Below are positions 7,618 to 12,015 of a stretch of DNA of 14,647 nucleotides, in pieces. Numbering within the stretch: position 1 is the first letter of the stretch; each line of letters begins with the position of its first letter. Origin of the DNA: Dehalococcoidales bacterium (lineage in GTDB: Bacteria; Chloroflexota; Dehalococcoidia; Dehalococcoidales; UBA3254); contig JAQULX010000025.1 in the NCBI GenBank assembly GCA_028718465.1, positions 1 through 14,647 on the forward strand. Reading direction: 5' to 3'. Below the pieces are notes generated by a model, which saw only the letters and a list, made by a program, of their open reading frames with translations, was not told the origin of the DNA and did no database searches. The translations under genes and the position numbers were made by a program.

Positions 7618-8280
7618 TTACAAGCTGTTGAGCTTGTTTATCAGGTCTGTCTTCAGCATAGCTTCAATCGATTCCTCAGCCCTTTTCAGGTCCTGAAAAT
7701 GGGACTTCTTGAGGGAATCTGAAACTGCCTGCTGCGTAATCTTCAGTCTATTGGCGACCTCAAACTGGTTCCCCAATTCGGAATATAGCTGGATTATCCG
7801 GTACTGCCTGGATGTCCAGTTTTGACGGATGATGTGGATGAGAAGCGCCAGTTCCTCCAACAGCGAGTCCATCTCTGTTACACTGCCGCTTACTTTGAAG
7901 AAATACAGTCCGTCCTTCTTCTTTCCCGCCAGCAGCAGGCCGGAGGCAGTGTGAAACGCCTTGCCGTCCATTTGCCTGGCGTCATGCGCCTCTATGGCTA
8001 CATCCAGGGTACCGGTGACTATGGCGAAGCGAAAGGAATGCGGGTGAATTCTTTCATTCAAAGACCGGCAAATCCGGTAGCTCAATTCAGGCTTCTTAAG
8101 AACCGCGGATATCTCATCAATCCCCTTGGTCACGGTCAGCGGGGCAAATATTTCATCATGGAATTCCCGGTTAACATCTTTCAATGTCTCACTCAATTTT
8201 TCCGAAAAGGCATCTCTTTGAGAGATGTCCCGCGAACGCACCAGGTCGCCGGATATGACTGTAAATACGTGCGTATTCAT
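7618..8280 (-). CDS. SatD family protein with C-terminal helix-turn-helix
   Basis: A 220-aa soluble protein. The N-terminal half has the SatD pattern: VISGDLVRSRDISQR (8-22), a central TKGIDEIS (51-58) where relatives usually read T-GDEFQ, and MDGKAFHTASG (104-114). SatD was named in the Streptococcus mutans sat (acid tolerance) locus and has no established biochemical activity. A helix-turn-helix of sigma-70 region 4 type is visible at about 155-192 (WTSRQYRIIQLYSELGNQFEVANRLKITQQAVSDSLKKS), so DNA binding is likely. The ATG at 8280 has a weak GGTG upstream. A promoter-like element with interlocked inverted repeats lies directly before the gene and may be its own operator. The membrane-protein gene follows by 25 nt. 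The family call is fairly sure; the role is unknown. Confidence 0.85.
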   Translation of the reverse strand: MNTHVFTVISGDLVRSRDISQRDAFSEKLSETLKDVNREFHDEIFAPLTVTKGIDEISAVLKKPELSYRICRSLNERIHPHSFRFAIVTGTLDVAIEAHDARQMDGKAFHTASGLLLAGKKKDGLYFFKVSGSVTEMDSLLEELALLIHIIRQNWTSRQYRIIQLYSELGNQFEVANRLKITQQAVSDSLKKSHFQDLKRAEESIEAMLKTDLINKLNSL

Positions 8281-8289
8281 ATTAGCACC

Positions 8290-8333
8290 AGTATACCAGC
8301 TTGTTATTAATAATACAAGCTCTATATCTTGTA
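8290..8333 (-). promoter_or_regulatory. promoter and interlocked inverted repeats before the SatD-like gene
   Basis: On the minus strand, TTGTAT (complement of 8313-8318) and TATACT (complement of 8290-8295) are 17 bases apart. Two inverted repeats share the middle arm: AGCTTGT (8298-8304) with ACAAGCT (8315-8321), and TACAAG (8314-8319) with CTTGTA (8328-8333). They overlap the -35 and the spacer, as an operator would. The -10 is so close to the start codon that the 5' UTR would be only a few bases. Confidence 0.45.
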
Positions 8334-8479
8334 TATTAGTACCTGGGCGGGGGAGAAGGGCCTTTCATAATAACGGCATTAATTCGGCTGGTATTCCGGA
8401 TGCATACGCCGATTTTACCTGTCACCACCGGTCGGAAATGAGGAAATTTTATTGCCCGGCAAAAAAATCGAGATGTTTT
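8334..8479. other. intergenic stretch, nothing recognised
   Basis: Part of the 548-base divergent gap between the SatD-like gene and the 726-aa surface-protein gene. I see no gene, hairpin or repeat in this part. The operator of the SatD-like gene lies to its left and the surface-protein promoter to its right. Confidence 0.5.
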
Positions 8480-8533
8480 GTTAAGTAAGGTTAAGTTAAG
8501 TAAAGTTGACACTGTAAGCTATGCTGTTACACT
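8480..8533 (+). promoter_or_regulatory. promoter of the surface-protein gene, with upstream direct repeats
   Basis: A consensus TTGACA -35 at 8506-8511 is followed after 16 bases by TACACT at 8528-8533 (4 of 6 matches to TATAAT). The predicted start is near 8540, giving a leader of about 290 nt before the ATG at 8829. Three copies of GTTAAG at 8480-8485, 8490-8495 and 8495-8500 stand directly before the -35; the outer spacing suggests protein binding on one face of the helix. No regulator can be named. Confidence 0.55.
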
Positions 8534-8539
8534 GGATAT

Positions 8540-8828
8540 GTGGGTAGGCAGTACTTTAGTAATAACTCTTAAATAATAGCCGCTTTTCAGCGGCTATTGA
8601 GTCGAAACATTGGAGCTAATTCCGGGTTTGGGAACAAATTTATTCAGTTTTTTGAGGTTCGGCAGCTTTAAAAGACGGATGCCGGGCCGCTTAGAGCTAA
8701 AAATGCTCATAAACCCGGCAGTATGCCAGAAATGCCTCCGGCTGACGGTGCCGGCAGGGCTATATGCGTCTGTTATGAATATCAATATCTGAATAATTGG
8801 AAATAAGGTAGAGGCACAGGAGGAGAAT
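8540..8828 (+). ncRNA. long structured 5' leader, candidate riboswitch or other cis-regulatory RNA
   Basis: The leader starts with a 9-bp hairpin (AATAGCCGC 8575-8583 with GCGGCTATT 8590-8598) that has no U-tract. CCGGGTTT at 8622-8629 can pair with AAACCCGG at 8711-8718. The same strand can instead pair as CCCGGCA (8714-8720) with TGCCGGG (8680-8686), so two mutually exclusive folds exist. A GC-rich hairpin follows at 8735-8758 (CCTCCGGC with GCCGG-c-AGG, loop TGACGGT). The 3' part (AAACC, a small hairpin, then GAAATGCCTCCGGC and GGTGCCGG) loosely recalls the core of a c-di-GMP-I (GEMM) riboswitch, but the GNRA loop and the GCAAAG receptor are not evident. The final 60 nt are AT-rich and lead to a strong AGGAGGAG ribosome site. 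Structure is seen; ligand and class are speculation. Confidence 0.4.
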
Positions 8829-11009
8829 ATGAGTGAAATGATTACCAAAATATCCAGGCCAGGGATCCCATATCATCGTTTACTGTTGATAATGCTTCTG
8901 GTGGTCAGCCTTTTAGCATGCTTCTTCGGCGTTAATGCAGTTATTGCCGCTGAACCTGAGGTAACCCGGTCTATGCCCGCGAGCGTAAACCCGGGTCAGA
9001 CCTTTGAAGTCAGTATAACCTTTGATTCGCCGGATGAGGCTTCTTCGGAGAATCCTTTTAATGCGATAGGAATAAGCGACCTTGTACCGGATGGCTGGGC
9101 CATTACCCTGAAAACATCCGATTGTACTCCAACGCCTAACCTGAGCAAAGTGGAAAACGGCACCTCTGCCCAGTACATCTGGTACGGGCCCTACAGCGCA
9201 GGAGTAAGCTTCACGGCGGTCTACGGGGTCGCGGTACCTGCCGATGCCTCCGGTACATACACTTTCACCAACGGCCAACTGATTTACTACCTCGGTGATG
9301 TTAAACATACAGTTACTATATCCGGTCAAAACTCGGTTACGGTTAACGCTCCTGTAAATAATGCGCCGTTAGCTGATAATCAATCGGTTTATGTTTCTCA
9401 AAATGCGGCCGGAGCTATCACTCTCACCGGTTCGGATGCGGAGACAGTCGAACTAACCTTCTCTGTCGTGACCCCACCCGCTAACGGCACTCTGGGCGCT
9501 ATCACCAATAACCCCGGGACACCCGGCGTAAACGGCGTGCCTAATACCGATACCGCCCTGGTCACCTACACACCGGACTCCGGTTATACCGGCAGCGACA
9601 GCTTCACCTACAGGGTCAATGACGGATCCGTTGACTCCGTTACTGCGACTGTTAACATCAAAGTCATTACCCCCGTCACCGTCTCGGTAGACGCTCCTAC
9701 TTATGCTACTGAGGACACCAATTTCACAGCAAATATCCTGATCAGCTCAGTGAGCGATTTCAATGCAGCTAACTACACAATTACCTTCGATCCTGACGTA
9801 TTGAATCTGGTTAACGTAACCCAGGGTGGAATCCCAGGATCAATTGATCCACCGAATATCCCTGTGGCTTTCGAGGAAACCTCTCCCGGGACCGTTATAA
9901 TTGTCAACGCCCTGCAAAAAGCGACAGAGGGAATCAGCGGCAGCGGCAGCCTGGCGGTATTGACTTTCCATGTTGAGGGATCAGACGGAGAAACCAGTCA
10001 GATCAACCTCAGCAACGGGATTCTGTCCGATGATGGATCATTCGGCAGTGAAGCCCTGGAAATTCCAGCGTCATGGGTTAACGACTCGGTAGCTGTAGGC
10101 ACCGGCATCATCCCGGTGACGATTGAAGTGAGCAACCTGAATCATATTTACGACGGCACCCCCAAATACGCCAGCGTGACAACCAATCCTCCTGAGGCAG
10201 CTGTCATTATCAAATATTATCTGGATTCAGAACTGGTTGCCAGTCCAATCAACGCGGGCAGCTATAGCGTGGTCGTCGATACCGCTGATCCTGAATACAG
10301 CGGGCATGCCACCGGCACCCTGGTAATAGCTAAAGCCAATCAGACCATCACCTTCGGCGAGTTAGCCGGAAAGACCTACGGAGACGCTCCCTTTGACGTC
10401 AGCGCGACTGCCTCTTCCGGTCTGCCGGTTTCATTCTCCGTTGTCTCAGGTCCGGCCACCATATCAGGCAATACCGTGACCATCACCGGCGCGGGCACAG
10501 TTACGATAGAGGCTTCCCAGTCCGGCAATGCCAACTACAATGCCGCCACTGATGCCGGACGAAGCTTTAGTGTTGCCAAAGCCAACCAGACGATTACCTT
10601 CGCCCTTATCGGCAACAAGGGATATGCCTCTGAAGACTTTGCTCTTACAGCAACAGCTTCCTCCGGATTGCCGGTTTCTTTTGCTGTCAGTGCCGGCAGC
10701 CCCTGCGAAATCATCAATGGCAACATCGTCCATATTACCGGCCTGGGCACCTGCACCATTACCGCCACCCAGGATGGAAATCAAAACTATAACCCTGCTC
10801 CGCCGGCAGTCCAGACCTTCCAGGTATTATCGACTCCCGGAGATGCCAATGGCGACGGAGAGGTCAACTCCCTGGATATTACCAAAGTCGTCAGGATTAT
10901 CCTGCAACTGGACCCGGTTACTCCGACAGCCGATGCCAATCGTGACGGCGAAATTAACGCCCTGGATATCACCACCGTTGAGCTAATCATTCTGAATTCC
11001 ACCGATTAG
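8829..11009 (+). CDS. secreted multidomain surface protein with cohesin and C-terminal dockerin
   Basis: A 726-aa exported protein. A hydrophobic signal peptide spans about 17-41, with likely cleavage after VIAA. Domains in order: a beta domain (about 44-172); a cadherin/VCBS-like domain (177-279, ending YTPDSGYTGSDSFTYRVNDG); a cohesin-like domain (283-425, with FNAANYTITFDPDVLNLVNVTQG and ISGSGSLAVLTFHV); an MBG-type domain (428-501, YDGTPKYASV, INAGSYSVVVD); two tandem Ig-like repeats of about 82 residues (502-583, 584-666); and a type I dockerin (669-726). The dockerin has two calcium loops, DANGDGEVNSLD (672-683) and DANRDGEINALD (702-713), with loop positions 10-11 reading SL and AL. 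No catalytic domain is visible, so a structural or adaptor role is likely. The ATG has AGGAGG 5 nt upstream. The cohesin gene follows after a 99-base gap containing a strong hairpin. Domain names rest on motif recognition. Confidence 0.9.
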   Translation: MSEMITKISRPGIPYHRLLLIMLLVVSLLACFFGVNAVIAAEPEVTRSMPASVNPGQTFEVSITFDSPDEASSENPFNAIGISDLVPDGWAITLKTSDCTPTPNLSKVENGTSAQYIWYGPYSAGVSFTAVYGVAVPADASGTYTFTNGQLIYYLGDVKHTVTISGQNSVTVNAPVNNAPLADNQSVYVSQNAAGAITLTGSDAETVELTFSVVTPPANGTLGAITNNPGTPGVNGVPNTDTALVTYTPDSGYTGSDSFTYRVNDGSVDSVTATVNIKVITPVTVSVDAPTYATEDTNFTANILISSVSDFNAANYTITFDPDVLNLVNVTQGGIPGSIDPPNIPVAFEETSPGTVIIVNALQKATEGISGSGSLAVLTFHVEGSDGETSQINLSNGILSDDGSFGSEALEIPASWVNDSVAVGTGIIPVTIEVSNLNHIYDGTPKYASVTTNPPEAAVIIKYYLDSELVASPINAGSYSVVVDTADPEYSGHATGTLVIAKANQTITFGELAGKTYGDAPFDVSATASSGLPVSFSVVSGPATISGNTVTITGAGTVTIEASQSGNANYNAATDAGRSFSVAKANQTITFALIGNKGYASEDFALTATASSGLPVSFAVSAGSPCEIINGNIVHITGLGTCTITATQDGNQNYNPAPPAVQTFQVLSTPGDANGDGEVNSLDITKVVRIILQLDPVTPTADANRDGEINALDITTVELIILNSTD
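10332..10826 (+). repeat. two tandem Ig-like repeats of about 82 codons
   Basis: Two in-frame units (10332-10577 and 10578-10826) both begin KANQTITF and share TASSGLPVSF, an ITG-GT-TI-A/T strand and a GN-NYN turn. They are clearly duplicated at protein level but have diverged in DNA, so the duplication is not recent. Such units commonly act as spacers in surface proteins. Confidence 0.85.
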
Positions 11010-11021
11010 AAGAAGACCGAC

Positions 11022-11068
11022 GGCCTTGTAACCGGGGTGAACCGAATATACACCCCGGTTACAAGGCC
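11022..11068 (+). promoter_or_regulatory. perfect 18-bp intercistronic hairpin between the dockerin and cohesin genes
   Basis: Arms at 11022-11039 and 11051-11068 are exact complements, with an 11-base loop and a GC-rich core. The plus strand continues TTCAAAAAAT, so there is no U-tract and this is not a standard terminator; the minus strand has none either. It may act as a processing or stabilising element, or a partial terminator, setting the ratio of the two products. Differential stability from intercistronic stem-loops has been described in clostridial cellulosome operons; applying that here is inference. Confidence 0.7.
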
Positions 11069-11108
11069 TTCAAAAAATAAAGAGAGTTGATCTCACGGAA
11101 GGTAGCAT

Positions 11109-11972
11109 ATGTATAAAATAAAGAGTCTTTCTTTGATCTGTATACTGGCAGCGCTGATAGGCGCAGCTGGTTTTCTGCCGCAAACTAATGCGGTACAGGG
11201 CTGGGCAGATAAATCGATAATATCTCTAAATGCCCCGGCCGAAACCATGACCAATACCAAAATAACGATTCCGATAGAGATCAGCCAGGTTACCGATCTC
11301 AACGCCGCTAACTACCGGATTACTTTCGATTCAAAAATAATCGCCCTGGAGAATGTGACCGACGGCATGATCGGACCGGACTCTTTTCCGGTAACCGGAT
11401 ACAAGGAAGTCCAACCCGGCATGTGCAATATCGTCAATTTTACCGGTTTAAACAGTGAATTAACAGGACTGACCGGCTCCGGCGTCCTGTCAGTTATTCA
11501 CTTCCGTACCTTGAGTAAGACCGGTACAACCGAGATAAATATAGCGAAAGGCGTCCTCTCTGACATTGAGGCCAATTCAATCGAGGCTGACTGGTCCGGC
11601 GCTTCGATCAGGGTGAAAGCTCCGCAAAGCAGCAGTGGGGGAGGAAAAGGCGGTTCGAAAGCACCTGCGCCTTCTCCCACTCCGGTGACTGAGCCTACGC
11701 CTCTGCCGGCAGCGCCGTCACCCACCGCAGAGACCTCGACGCCAACGCCGCCGGTTTTAATCCCGGAGGCCACTCCTTCGGCGACTCCTCCTCCGTCCGG
11801 TCATGTAGCAGAAATTAAAGAAGCTACTCCGATACCGCCGGCTTCAACCCCGGCAGAGATCGTGCCGCCGTCCGGCCAGACCAACTGGGTTTGGGTCCCC
11901 GTCCTGGCAGCGATCGTTCTCCTGGGGGGAGTTGCAGGCTTTATTGTAATACGTAAAAAATCAGCCAAATGA
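11109..11972 (+). CDS. membrane-anchored cohesin-domain protein
   Basis: A 287-aa protein that appears built to display one cohesin at the cell surface. A signal peptide covers about 1-28 (KIKSLSLICILAALIGAAGF). The cohesin-like domain (about 36-170) has DLNAANYRITFDSKIIALENVTDG and LTGSGVLSVIHFRTL, closely matching the cohesin of the upstream protein (FNAANYTITFDPDVLNLVNVTQG, ISGSGSLAVLTFHV). A Gly/Ser stretch and a Pro/Thr/Ser-rich linker follow (172-256). A transmembrane helix (261-281) ends in the basic tail RKKSAK, giving an N-out topology with a cytoplasmic tail. The ATG has GGAAGG about 7 nt upstream. The gene follows the dockerin-protein gene and precedes the phosphoesterase gene by 43 nt, with no terminator between the latter two. 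It resembles a minimal anchoring scaffoldin; binding to the neighbouring dockerin is predicted, not shown. Confidence 0.88.
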   Translation: MYKIKSLSLICILAALIGAAGFLPQTNAVQGWADKSIISLNAPAETMTNTKITIPIEISQVTDLNAANYRITFDSKIIALENVTDGMIGPDSFPVTGYKEVQPGMCNIVNFTGLNSELTGLTGSGVLSVIHFRTLSKTGTTEINIAKGVLSDIEANSIEADWSGASIRVKAPQSSSGGGKGGSKAPAPSPTPVTEPTPLPAAPSPTAETSTPTPPVLIPEATPSATPPPSGHVAEIKEATPIPPASTPAEIVPPSGQTNWVWVPVLAAIVLLGGVAGFIVIRKKSAK

Positions 11973-12015
11973 TGAGATATATCCGGGTCCTGCACCTTGA
12001 AACGGAGAGTCAGTA

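Noticed and set aside
8575..8598. Hairpin AATAGCCGC/GCGGCTATT as a terminator
   Set aside because: It is followed by GAGTCGAAAC, with no U-tract, and lies just after a good promoter. It is kept as part of the leader structure.
8610..8792. 60-codon plus-strand ORF in the leader of the dockerin gene
   Set aside because: It overlaps the paired GC-rich segments, has no spaced ribosome site that stands out, and the product resembles nothing I know. The leader RNA reading explains the region better.
10332..10826. Tandem repeat considered as a CRISPR array or recent DNA duplication
   Set aside because: The units are 82 codons long, protein-coding, and diverged at DNA level; there are no short identical repeats with spacers. 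No CRISPR, tRNA, rRNA, insertion sequence or attachment site was seen anywhere in the window.
10528..10986. 152-codon plus-strand ORF within the dockerin-protein gene
   Set aside because: Out-of-frame shadow rich in Pro/Leu/Arg; the main frame carries clear Ig and dockerin motifs across the same bases.
8829..11972. Cohesin/dockerin genes as a standard cellulosome
   Set aside because: No glycoside hydrolase, CBM3 or multi-cohesin scaffoldin is visible here, so only the interaction domains, not cellulose degradation, are claimed.
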